Origin: Paenibacillus taichungensis | GTDB lineage: Bacteria; Bacillota; Bacilli; Paenibacillales; Paenibacillaceae | DNA: 64,000 bases | Direction of reading: 5' to 3' | Assembly (NCBI RefSeq): GCF_013359905.1 | Contig: NZ_JABMCC010000105.1 | Coordinates: forward strand, 211,832 to 275,831 | In this document: positions 16,651-24,657 of the stretch, piece by piece | Layout of the letters: each line of letters starts with the position of its first letter | Position numbering within the stretch: position 1 is the first letter of the stretch | Program-made: the position numbers and the translations under genes | The notes under the pieces: model-generated | The model's database searches: none | Told to the model about the DNA's origin: nothing | Seen by the model: only the letters and a program-made list of their open reading frames with translations

Positions 16651-17707
16651 TAGTAACCGTCACCCCAGTCTTCAGTGCTTCAGCTGAATATTCATGAATA
16701 TACGCCGTGAGTTCTCTTAATTTATCCAAAGATGCTTCAGGAAATAGTCCGTGGCCCAGATTGAAAATATACCCCGGCTCCTTGATACCTTCGTCAATAA
16801 TCAATTTGGCATGCTGCTTGATCAGATCCATCGGTGCTGTCAGCACATAAGGGTCCAAGTTGCCTTGTACAGCAAATTTTCCGCCCAGTCGTTTACGCCC
16901 TTCGGAGATTGATACTCTCCAATCCAGCCCAATCACATCAGCTTGCAGATCGTGCAATGTTGGCAGCAATTCACCAGAAGCCACACCCGGGAAATAAATT
17001 TTCGGTACATTCAAATCCGATAATTCGGTAAAGATACGAGTAATCGTCGGCAACACATACGTTCTAAAGTCGTTTGGCGAAAGCGCGCCAACCCAGCTGT
17101 CGAACAGTTGGAATGCCTTACCGCCGTTCGCAATGTGTGCACGGACATATGTAATCACCATATCGCCCAGTTTTTGCATTAATTTATGCCACACTTCAGG
17201 TTCACTGTACATCATCGTTTTGGTCCGTATGTACCCTTTGGAAGGTCGGCCTTCAATCAAATAACTGGCAATGGTAAAAGGTGCACCGGCAAACGTAATC
17301 AGAGGTACATCCAGTTCCTTGTCCAGAATTCGAATCGTCTCCAGAATATGAGACAGATCTCCTTCAACATCAATGGGACGCAAACGATCCACATCTGCCG
17401 CCGTGCGGATTGGATTGTCTATGACAGGTCCAATATTTTTAACAATATCAAAATCTATACCGAGGGAAGCAACCGGATTCATAATATCGGAATACAAAAT
17501 AGCCGCATCCACACCAAGTTTACGTACCGGCATGAGTGTAACTTCAGCTGCTAGCTCAGGTTGACGGCAAATTTCGAGCAAAGAATACTTTTCCTTAATC
17601 TTGCGATATTCGGGATCATAACGCCCAGCCTGACGCATGTACCACACGGGAACACGGTCCACCTGCTGTTTGAAGCTGGCCTGAATCAGACGATCATTAT
17701 AGCTCAT
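16643..17707 (-). CDS. hemE: Uroporphyrinogen decarboxylase
   Basis: 354 residues. Signature 1 PVWYMRQAGRYDPEYR holds the conserved Arg and Asp-binding loop; LYSDIMNP, TFAGAPFTIASYLIEG, FDSWVGALSP and NLGHGLFPEA are all present. It decarboxylates the four acetate side chains of uroporphyrinogen III to give coproporphyrinogen III. I chose the ATG with GGAGG 8 nt upstream rather than a TTG that overlaps the ribosome site. It is the first gene of hemE-hemH-hemY, with a promoter at 17746-17774. Confidence 0.96.
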   Translation of the reverse strand: MSYNDRLIQASFKQQVDRVPVWYMRQAGRYDPEYRKIKEKYSLLEICRQPELAAEVTLMPVRKLGVDAAILYSDIMNPVASLGIDFDIVKNIGPVIDNPIRTAADVDRLRPIDVEGDLSHILETIRILDKELDVPLITFAGAPFTIASYLIEGRPSKGYIRTKTMMYSEPEVWHKLMQKLGDMVITYVRAHIANGGKAFQLFDSWVGALSPNDFRTYVLPTITRIFTELSDLNVPKIYFPGVASGELLPTLHDLQADVIGLDWRVSISEGRKRLGGKFAVQGNLDPYVLTAPMDLIKQHAKLIIDEGIKEPGYIFNLGHGLFPEASLDKLRELTAYIHEYSAEALKTGVTVTND

Positions 17708-17745
17708 GTAAGAAGCCTCCAATAGTTTTTGGACTCATAAATAAC

Positions 17746-17774
17746 ATTATGCCCTTTTTAAAGAGCGGTAACAA
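17746..17774 (-). promoter_or_regulatory. Promoter of the hemE operon
   Basis: Minus strand TTGTTA (17769-17774), 17-nt spacer, CATAAT (17746-17751), about 40 nt upstream of the hemE start. Confidence 0.65.
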
Positions 17775-17843
17775 CCACGTGTCGATCTGTTCCGATGACA
17801 ATACTATGACATTCCTTACATCCCCTCATCCATATGCAAATTA

Positions 17844-17852
17844 TGTTATAAT
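17844..17852 (+). promoter_or_regulatory. Extended -10 promoter of the MFS gene
   Basis: TGTTATAAT, i.e. TG-N-TATAAT, with no clear -35. It is divergent from the hemE promoter, about 70 nt away. Confidence 0.6.
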
Positions 17853-17911
17853 GAAAGAATCGTGTTTTTTTGAAACGTTGCAGAAACGATCGGAAAGGAA
17901 GTGAAAGCACT

Positions 17912-19123
17912 TTGAAAACGTGGAAAGTAAACCTCATTGTGCTTTGGTTTGGACAATTTCTGGTCAACTCGGGAATGACCATGATTACCCCGTTTTTGTC
18001 CCTTTATCTCGCCAGGGATCTTGGCGTGGTTGGTGAGCATGAAATTGGCATATGGGCGGGATTTATATTTGCTGCCAACTTCCTCACCTCATTTTTGTTC
18101 CAGCCCTTGTGGGGCAAATTGTCTGACAAGTACGGACGGAAAATTATGTTGCTGCGTTCCGGATTCGGGATGGCGATTGTTATTGCCTTGATGGGTTTTG
18201 CACAGAACCCATGGCAGCTCCTTTTATTACGACTGCTCAACGGTACGATCTCCGGCTTCAACCCGGCAGCAGTTGCATTGATCTCGGGTACAACGCCGAA
18301 AGATCGCATGGGTTTTGCCATGGGCATCAGCCAATCCGGCCAAGTGGCCGGTACGATTCTGGGTCCGCTGATCGGCGGTTTGCTTGCTGATGCAGTGGGC
18401 TTCCGCCCTATCTTCTATATTACTGGCGGACTGATCTTTGCGGCTTCAATGCTCGCCATGTTCCTGGTCAGAGAGAAGTTTGACCGCAAGGAAGCGGCCA
18501 AACTGCCGGAACAATCCGTATTGTCCGGTCTGAAGGAACTGAACAAGTCTCCCCAGTTACCCGCGCTATTTGCTGTAACATTCCTATTGCAATTTGCCAT
18601 GATCAGCCCGATGTCACTCTTGCCGCTATATGTACAGAAGTTACACGGTTCGGATGTCAACGTCGCCTTCTGGGCAGGGCTTGTCGGCGCAGTCACGGGA
18701 CTATCCAACATGGCCATGTCCCCAATTCTCGGGAAGCTCAGTGACAGGGTAGGTTCACACAAGGTACTTACATTCTCTCTTATAGGAACAGGGCTCATGC
18801 TTATACCGCAAGCTTTCGTGCAGACGGTATGGCAGCTCATCATCGTCCGTTTCATGATGGGTGTGTTCATGGGTGGCCTGCTTCCGAGTGTCAACGCGCT
18901 CATTCGCTCCTATACGCCAGACAGCATGATTAGCCGCGCGTTCAGCTTTAATACGAGCACACTGGCGCTCGGTAACATGCTTGGAGCCGTAATCGGCGGC
19001 TTTATGGCCGGGTTCATCGGCATCGAAGGACTGTTCATCGTCTCTGGTGGGCTGCTGCTGCTCAACATGGTATGGGTAAGATTCAAGCTGTACAAAAAGC
19101 CCCCTCTGATCAGAGAATCGTGA
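17912..19123 (+). CDS. MFS transporter (drug:H+ antiporter-like)
   Basis: 403 residues with 12 predicted transmembrane helices. The MFS loop 2-3 motif is present as GKLSDKYGRKIMLL and repeats in the second half as GKLSDRVGSHKVL. A motif resembling that of 12-TM exporters (GPLIGGLLAD) lies in helix 5. The proteins most similar in architecture are YfmO/MdtG-type multidrug exporters. I chose the TTG start 12 nt after AGGA; the frame has no ATG nearby and the exact start is uncertain. Single gene, divergent from hemE and closed by a shared terminator. The substrate is unknown. Confidence 0.88.
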   Translation: MKTWKVNLIVLWFGQFLVNSGMTMITPFLSLYLARDLGVVGEHEIGIWAGFIFAANFLTSFLFQPLWGKLSDKYGRKIMLLRSGFGMAIVIALMGFAQNPWQLLLLRLLNGTISGFNPAAVALISGTTPKDRMGFAMGISQSGQVAGTILGPLIGGLLADAVGFRPIFYITGGLIFAASMLAMFLVREKFDRKEAAKLPEQSVLSGLKELNKSPQLPALFAVTFLLQFAMISPMSLLPLYVQKLHGSDVNVAFWAGLVGAVTGLSNMAMSPILGKLSDRVGSHKVLTFSLIGTGLMLIPQAFVQTVWQLIIVRFMMGVFMGGLLPSVNALIRSYTPDSMISRAFSFNTSTLALGNMLGAVIGGFMAGFIGIEGLFIVSGGLLLLNMVWVRFKLYKKPPLIRES

Positions 19124-19155
19124 CGCTTGGATTCAAATGATATTTTGTTCTTAAG

Positions 19156-19199
19156 AAAAAGCCGCTTTCAGCGCCTTATCAGGCATGAAAGCGGCTTTT
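19156..19199. terminator. Bidirectional terminator
   Basis: AAAAGCCGCTTTCA...TGAAAGCGGCTTTT, an almost perfect 14-bp stem with A and T runs on both sides, between the convergent MFS (+) and P450 (-) genes. Confidence 0.9.
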
Positions 19200-19240
19200 C
19201 ACATTCATTTGCTCAAACCTCAACATGGATCCATTGTGTG

Positions 19241-20455
19241 TCAGATGGCTTTTGAATTGATTGAGCTTGTGAATTGAATCGGATATTCTTTAACGCCAAA
19301 TACAAAAGCACTTTGAATCGGCTGCAAAACCGTTTCCGGCACAAGCTGAATGTCTTCCATTTGGCGAAGCATCGTCTGAAGTACAACCCTCGCCTCAAGT
19401 CGTGCAAGCGGCGCACCGAGACAGAAGTGAATACCAAATCCAAAACCCATATGTCTGTTCGGCTTGCGGTCAGGCACGAATTTCTCTGCCTGAGCGAATT
19501 GAGCGTTGTCCCGGTTTGCCGATCCTACCCAGGATATCACCTGTTCCCCCGCCTGAATCGTTTGTCCGTTCAATTCTACGTTTTCTTTGGCAATACGCCC
19601 AATAGCCACAATTGGCGGATAATATCGCAACGTTTCTTCTACCGCAGTCGGGATAAGTTCAGGATGTTCTCGCAGCTGCTGCTGAAGCTCAGGCTGCTCT
19701 GACAGAATACGAACGGCATTGGTAATTAGATTGGTTGTAGTTTCATTACCGGCAGCAAGTAACAAGATGCAAAATCCGACCACTTCCTCTGCTGTTAGCT
19801 TCTCCCCTTCAATCTCCGCCGCAAGCAGTAAAGAGATCAGATCCTCCTCTGGTCTCTGACGTCTTTCTTCGATAATGGTCGTGAAGTAGCTCGCCAGTTC
19901 CTGCTGGTTCCGTTTCTTTTCTTCCATCAATTCCTGGAAAGCTTCATCACTGTCATCCCGCGCACCCTTCACAAGTGCATCAGACCAGTCTTTAAACTTT
20001 TGGCGATCTGAAGCAGGGACGCCAATCAATTCGGCAATCACGATAACCGGAAGTGGAGTAGCAAGATCATCGATAAGACGCATATGGCCTTCTGAAAAGT
20101 GCGGAGTCAATAATTCATCAGCGATTTCCTGAATACGCGGAGCTAATGCTTCGATCGCTCTAGGTGTGAACGCCTGATTAACCAGATCCCGCAGTTGTTT
20201 GTGCTTCGGCGGATCTGTAGTAAGCATGCTGGCGTTGGCACGATCACGTTCAGAAGAGAACAGTTTAGGGTTTTTCAACACATATTGCACATCTTCATAT
20301 CGGAAAACATCCCAGCATTCTCGATGGTTGTCATAGCGGACTGGAGTATTTTCACGAAGTTCAGCGTACACCTGGAAGGGAAGTAATTGGTGCTCCACCA
20401 CCTCCAGCTCCCGGATCGGAATGTAATTGGCATACTTTCTGGGTGCTCGGTTCAT
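19241..20455 (-). CDS. Cytochrome P450
   Basis: 404 residues, typical of soluble bacterial class I P450s (CYP107-like). The I-helix oxygen motif AGNETT is at 235-240, the ExxR motif EETLR at 273-277, and the haem loop FGFGIHFCLGAPLAR has its Cys ligand at 345. I chose the ATG with GGAGG about 7 nt upstream. No ferredoxin, ferredoxin reductase or biosynthetic genes are adjacent, so electrons must come from general carriers and the substrate cannot be inferred. Confidence 0.95.
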   Translation of the reverse strand: MNRAPRKYANYIPIRELEVVEHQLLPFQVYAELRENTPVRYDNHRECWDVFRYEDVQYVLKNPKLFSSERDRANASMLTTDPPKHKQLRDLVNQAFTPRAIEALAPRIQEIADELLTPHFSEGHMRLIDDLATPLPVIVIAELIGVPASDRQKFKDWSDALVKGARDDSDEAFQELMEEKKRNQQELASYFTTIIEERRQRPEEDLISLLLAAEIEGEKLTAEEVVGFCILLLAAGNETTTNLITNAVRILSEQPELQQQLREHPELIPTAVEETLRYYPPIVAIGRIAKENVELNGQTIQAGEQVISWVGSANRDNAQFAQAEKFVPDRKPNRHMGFGFGIHFCLGAPLARLEARVVLQTMLRQMEDIQLVPETVLQPIQSAFVFGVKEYPIQFTSSINSKAI

Positions 20456-20509
20456 CGTTTCTCCTCCAATCAATGATATATATTTATTTACATATTGAAA
20501 TCACCATAT

Positions 20510-20538
20510 ATTATAGACTCAACACTGCGGGCATACAA
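20510..20538 (-). promoter_or_regulatory. Putative promoter of the P450 gene
   Basis: Minus strand TTGTAT (20533-20538), 17-nt spacer, TATAAT (20510-20515). The -10 is perfect and the -35 weak. Confidence 0.5.
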
Positions 20539-20862
20539 ATATTTGGCAATAATTGAGCCTCTTTTCCTAGACCGTATTACAAAAATCGTCAAGACTTGCT
20601 AACTTACACCCCTATTATTCGTTTTGGATAAGATCACTTCTGCTATGGACGATCCTGCAACACTTTCCCCAAATTCCCCTTCTACATCTACCAGGCCCAA
20701 AGACTCATGTGTAATAAAATATGACACAAAAATCATTTATCATGATTTCATATTCCTCTTTCCCTTTTTTCATCTTCTTACATTTATCCATAAAACCTTA
20801 TAAACACAATATATACTCTACATTTCTATCAATGTAACCGATTACTCTAGCTTTTTCTTTAA

Positions 20863-20891
20863 TTGTCATATTATTTAACATGAAATACAAT
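20863..20891 (+). promoter_or_regulatory. Promoter of the asparaginase gene
   Basis: TTGTCA (20863-20868), 17-nt spacer, TACAAT (20886-20891), about 70 nt upstream of the start codon. Confidence 0.7.
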
Positions 20892-20962
20892 CAATTTGAA
20901 TTCATATACATATCATCATCAACAAACATCACACGAAACTAACCTGAAGGAGAGTGCTATTC

Positions 20963-22174
20963 ATGAAAAAAACTTCAAATCTTCGTCCTTGGGCTGTATG
21001 GAGCACAGCCGCTTTGACAGCTCTGACCATTTCCCTGTCCCCCATCGGGACCTATGCGGCTCACGCGGCTACGGTAGAAGTGAGCGGTACAACTAGTGCG
21101 GTTCAGACTGCATCATCCACGCCGGCTCGCAATACGGCCATCCCTGCTCTATCAGATTCGTCCAAACAATCCGCACTGCCTAATGTTCTGGTCATTGGAA
21201 CGGGTGGTACGATTGCTGGTCAATCCGAGGATGCAACCAGCTTCCAGAACTATAAAGCTGGTACACTCCCGATTGGAGAAATGGTCGATGCCTTACCGGA
21301 CAAACAGAAGATTGCAGATGTTAGCACACTCCAATTTGGAAATTCAGGTTCAGGTTCTTATACCATGGCTGATCTCTATGACTTATCTCAGACGGTAGAT
21401 AAGGCTCTGGCTCAGTATGACAGCGTTGTAGTTACCACTGGTACAGATACCATGGAGGAAATCGCCTACTTCCTTGACATGACCGTACAAAGTGACAAAC
21501 CCGTCGTCATTACAGGGTCCATGCGCCCTTGGACAGTTATCGGCTCGGATGCACAAGCCAATCTATACAACGCCATCAAGCTCGCAGGCAGCGGGCGCAC
21601 CACTTCATTTGGAACCGTGCTGATGTTGAACGATACCATTCAATTGGCACGCGGCGTGACCAAAACGAATGATTATCGAACAGACACGTTCGAAACCCCG
21701 ATGCTTGGTGCAGTAGGTTATATTGATGAAGAAAACATTCGAATTTACCGTGCTCCTGCACGCGCCTTGAAGCCTGAAGGTACATTGAAACCGGCATTCG
21801 ACCTGAGCAAAATCACGAAGGCAGATCTCGCCAAGGTGGAAATTGCGATTTCCTATCAGGAAGCTGGCGGCGAGGCTATTGAAGGATTTGTGAAAGGCGG
21901 CGCCAAGGGAATCGTAACGTCCGGCACAGGAGCAGGCGGTATCTCCAGAGCGATGGGACAAGCACGTACCCAAGCGGTGGAGGATGGCGTAATTTTCGTA
22001 ACGACCACTCGGACAGGTTCAGGCAGTGTATATGGCGGAGGGAAAGGCGTTATCGCCGGTGACAACCTCAGTCCTCAGCAAGCACGTATTTTGTTGATGC
22101 TCGGACTGTCGTTCAGCGATGATTTTGACACGATCAAAAAATGGTTCGAGACTTACGGAACGCCGGAAGTTTAA
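20963..22174 (+). CDS. Secreted type II L-asparaginase
   Basis: 403 residues. The signal peptide covers about 1-36 (positive start, hydrophobic core, AAHA cleavage region), followed by a Ser/Thr/Ala-rich linker to about 72. The asparaginase domain has the first catalytic Thr in VIGTGGTIAG (Thr83) and the second site in VVVTTGTDTMEE (Thr161-Asp162). Secreted, high-affinity type II enzymes convert asparagine to aspartate and ammonia outside the cell. The ATG follows GAAGGAG at 10 nt; a GTG three codons earlier is too close to that site. Single-gene unit with its own promoter and terminator. Confidence 0.93.
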   Translation: MKKTSNLRPWAVWSTAALTALTISLSPIGTYAAHAATVEVSGTTSAVQTASSTPARNTAIPALSDSSKQSALPNVLVIGTGGTIAGQSEDATSFQNYKAGTLPIGEMVDALPDKQKIADVSTLQFGNSGSGSYTMADLYDLSQTVDKALAQYDSVVVTTGTDTMEEIAYFLDMTVQSDKPVVITGSMRPWTVIGSDAQANLYNAIKLAGSGRTTSFGTVLMLNDTIQLARGVTKTNDYRTDTFETPMLGAVGYIDEENIRIYRAPARALKPEGTLKPAFDLSKITKADLAKVEIAISYQEAGGEAIEGFVKGGAKGIVTSGTGAGGISRAMGQARTQAVEDGVIFVTTTRTGSGSVYGGGKGVIAGDNLSPQQARILLMLGLSFSDDFDTIKKWFETYGTPEV

Positions 22175-22207
22175 TAAGGCTCTCATCACTTTATATCTTT
22201 AAAGAAA

Positions 22208-22260
22208 ACAAGAGACGATCCACTCCCTGTCTCAGGGTTGTGATCGTCTCTTGTATTTTG
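22208..22260 (+). terminator. Terminator of the asparaginase gene
   Basis: 13-bp perfect stem ACAAGAGACGATC / GATCGTCTCTTGT followed by a T-rich stretch. Confidence 0.88.
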
Positions 22261-22418
22261 TGTAATTGCCCCTCCATCTCCTGCATTTAAGATTTAGGTG
22301 CAACACGGATTTCGTTTCATCTATATACTGAGTTATTTATTTCATTGGATGATCGCAAAACAGAAATAACCGCTTGAATGTAGATCCATCCGAAGTTTTC
22401 TCCTGTAAGCTGATATGC

Positions 22419-23051
22419 TTACTTCACCCAGGCCAGAGCCAGACCATCATAATCCGGAAGCATCGTCGTTACGAGCCGCGGGTCACTGGCCATCTGTTCG
22501 TTGAAGCGCCGAACCGCGAGGACAGCCGGACCCTGCTTGTCTGGATTCAGCGTACGGCCGCGCAGGAAACAGTTATCTCCCACAATGACCGCCCCAGGCC
22601 GCGCGAGCTTAATGGCGTAATCGAGGTATACGGGATAATTCTCCTTGTCTGCATCAATGAAGAAAAAATCGAAGGTACGTCCTTCCTGCGCCAACTGCTC
22701 TAAACTGTCGGCTGCGGGGCCAATTCGATATTCGACTTTATCCCCAAAACCTCCTTCCTCCAGATGACCACGTGCCATCGCTGCGTATTCCTCTTTCAGT
22801 TCCAGCGAAGTCAGGGTTCCCCCGTCACTTAAACCACGAGCAAGACAGATACCGCTGTATCCGCCCAGTACACCGATTTCGAGTACAGCCTCCGCTTTCG
22901 ATGTCTTCGCGAGAAAAGTGAGCAAACGGCCATAGGCTGCTGCCACCGAAACTTCCGGCATGCCGTTCGATCGGATGGCTTCTTTTACCTTTAACAAGAG
23001 ATCATCCTCTTGAAATAATTGATTTACATATTCATCAGGGGTCAGATTCAC
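22419..23051 (-). CDS. Class I SAM-dependent O-methyltransferase (Methyltransf_3)
   Basis: 210 residues, the size of cation-dependent caffeoyl-CoA/catechol-type O-methyltransferases. The SAM motif I is AVLEIGVLGGYSGICLA. The metal/active-site region is FFFIDADKENYPVYLDYA (first Asp ligands), followed by GAVIVGDNCFLRGR. The start is GTG with AGGAGG 9 nt upstream. It is a single minus-strand gene. The acceptor, probably a small phenolic compound or a modified tRNA base as in TrmR-like relatives, cannot be decided from the sequence. Confidence 0.87.
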   Translation of the reverse strand: MNLTPDEYVNQLFQEDDLLLKVKEAIRSNGMPEVSVAAAYGRLLTFLAKTSKAEAVLEIGVLGGYSGICLARGLSDGGTLTSLELKEEYAAMARGHLEEGGFGDKVEYRIGPAADSLEQLAQEGRTFDFFFIDADKENYPVYLDYAIKLARPGAVIVGDNCFLRGRTLNPDKQGPAVLAVRRFNEQMASDPRLVTTMLPDYDGLALAWVK

Positions 23052-23212
23052 CGCTAAAATCCTCCTTGGACACTTGGACTGCTTTCCATATGGATGCCAA
23101 TGTTCTATAATAAATGTTTGTTGTCAAACACAGGCGGTTGAACTGCTGCATCGACTCGAAAGATAAATGCATTAGCTCACCGCATTTCTCATTGTAAGTT
23201 TTTTCACGGAAA

Positions 23213-23268
23213 GCGGCAAGGCCGCACCGTCACTATACAGCTGAGAGAAGGATATTCCTTCTCCAGCT
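23213..23268 (+). promoter_or_regulatory. Structured 5' leader of the rRNA methylase gene
   Basis: Two hairpins precede the ribosome site: GCGGC-AAG-GCCGC (23213-23225) and AGCTG(A)GAGAAGGA-TAT-TCCTTCTCCAGCT (23239-23268). No U-run follows, so they are not terminators. They may affect transcript stability or initiation. Confidence 0.5.
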
Positions 23269-23283
23269 TGAAATGGAGTTGAA

Positions 23284-24444
23284 ATGAATCACATGGCTCA
23301 ATTGCAATTGATTGCGACCTCGGCGATGGGACTCGAGGCTGTTGTCGCCCGGGAACTGAAGCAGCTGGGGTATGAGGATGTTACGATCGACAACGGCCGG
23401 GTTTTCTTCACTGGAGATTATATTGATATTTGCCGGTGTAATCTATGGCTGAGAAGTTCTGATCGGGTGTTGATCAAAATGGGTGAATTCCCGGCGACAA
23501 CTTTCGATGAATTATTTGAAGGTACCAAAGCATTACCTTGGGAGGAATGGATTCCAGCCGATGGCGAATTTCCGGTAGAAGGTCGCTCCCACAAGTCTCA
23601 GCTAAGCAGCGTGCCTGCATCACAAGGGATCGTGAAGAAAGCAATCGTAGAGAAACTGAAGCTGACTTATGACACTGAGTGGTTCCCAGAGGATGGGTCT
23701 CGTTATGTGATTGAGGTCATTCTGCTGAACGATCGCGCTCTGCTTACTTTAGATACGACGGGACCAGGTCTGCATAAACGGGGTTATCGTAAACTCGTAA
23801 CCGAAGCACCACTCAAAGAAACGCTTGCTGCGGCACTTATTCAGCTCAGTCGCTGGAATGTATCCCGCCCCTTCTATGATCCATGTTGTGGATCAGGCAC
23901 CATGCTGATTGAAGCCGCCATGATCGGCTGGAACATTGCACCAGGACTGCGTCGTACGTTTAACTCCGAGGACTGGGCTGTCATTCCTGAAGAATTGTGG
24001 GAACAGGCGCGCGAAGAAGCATTTGACGCGGTTCGCGACGATATTCCATTGCAAATTTCGGGCAGCGACATCGATCCGGAAGCCATTGAAGTTGCACAGG
24101 CAGCAATCAAGAGTGCCGGCTTCGCCAAAGAGATTGAAGTCAGCGCCCTGCCCGCTCATCGTGCAAGACCACAGGGCGAATATGGTGTCATTATTACCAA
24201 CCCCCCATATGGTGAACGTTTGAGTGAAGAGAAAGAAGTGCAGAAGCTGCTGCGTTCTTTAGGGCGCAGTTACCTCGATTTGCCTACATGGTCCTTTTTT
24301 GCCATCACGTCGACCAAATCTTTCGAGGAAGACTTTGGCCACAAGGCAGACAAACGTCGTAAGTTGTTCAATGGACGTATTGAAACCCAATATTATCAGT
24401 ATTTGGGGCCACTGCCTCCACGCAATAAAACACCACAACAATAA
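23284..24444 (+). CDS. THUMP-domain rRNA (guanine-N2) methyltransferase, YpsC/RlmL family
   Basis: 386 residues. The N-terminal ferredoxin-like and THUMP region covers about 1-165, and the C-terminal UPF0020 methylase has FYDPCCGSGTMLIEAA (SAM motif), SGSDIDPEAIEVA and the target-base motif IITNPPYGER. E. coli RlmL methylates G2445 of 23S rRNA; YpsC is the Bacillus homologue. The ATG has GGAG 5 nt upstream. In B. subtilis rnpB lies just upstream of ypsC; here the upstream gap is too short for it. Followed by its own terminator. Confidence 0.9.
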   Translation: MNHMAQLQLIATSAMGLEAVVARELKQLGYEDVTIDNGRVFFTGDYIDICRCNLWLRSSDRVLIKMGEFPATTFDELFEGTKALPWEEWIPADGEFPVEGRSHKSQLSSVPASQGIVKKAIVEKLKLTYDTEWFPEDGSRYVIEVILLNDRALLTLDTTGPGLHKRGYRKLVTEAPLKETLAAALIQLSRWNVSRPFYDPCCGSGTMLIEAAMIGWNIAPGLRRTFNSEDWAVIPEELWEQAREEAFDAVRDDIPLQISGSDIDPEAIEVAQAAIKSAGFAKEIEVSALPAHRARPQGEYGVIITNPPYGERLSEEKEVQKLLRSLGRSYLDLPTWSFFAITSTKSFEEDFGHKADKRRKLFNGRIETQYYQYLGPLPPRNKTPQQ

Positions 24445-24462
24445 TAATATCAGAATGATCAG

Positions 24463-24495
24463 CGCTCCTGCCTTCCACGGCTGGGGCGTTTTTTT
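24463..24495 (+). terminator. Terminator of the rRNA methylase gene
   Basis: CGCTCC(T)GCC...GGC(T)GGGGCG followed by seven T. Confidence 0.85.
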
Positions 24496-24570
24496 GTATG
24501 TATTGCCGGTGACCTATGATTGATCTTGGTGATATTGTTTCCGCATGAAGTTTTTCTCCCTTGGGCATAG

Positions 24571-24598
24571 TTGAAAAGCCATGACACCACGCTATAAT
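24571..24598 (+). promoter_or_regulatory. Promoter of the LTA synthase gene
   Basis: TTGAAA (24571-24576), 16-nt spacer, perfect TATAAT (24593-24598), about 60 nt before the start codon. Confidence 0.7.
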
Positions 24599-24657
24599 GG
24601 ATAAAGTCCTATTTTACATTCCGTTAACAAATCCATTCATCAGGGGGGGAGACATAT

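Larger units (their letters stand above)
20456..20962. other. AT-rich intergenic region between P450 and asparaginase
   Basis: 507 nt between divergent genes. It holds a predicted promoter at each end (listed separately). The middle (about 20540-20860) is AT-rich with no supported ORF, hairpin or repeat. Confidence 0.6.

Noticed and set aside
23052..23283. RNase P RNA (rnpB) upstream of the ypsC-like gene, as in B. subtilis
   Set aside because: The gap is only about 230 nt and no conserved P4 motif (GAGGAAAGTCC) is present.
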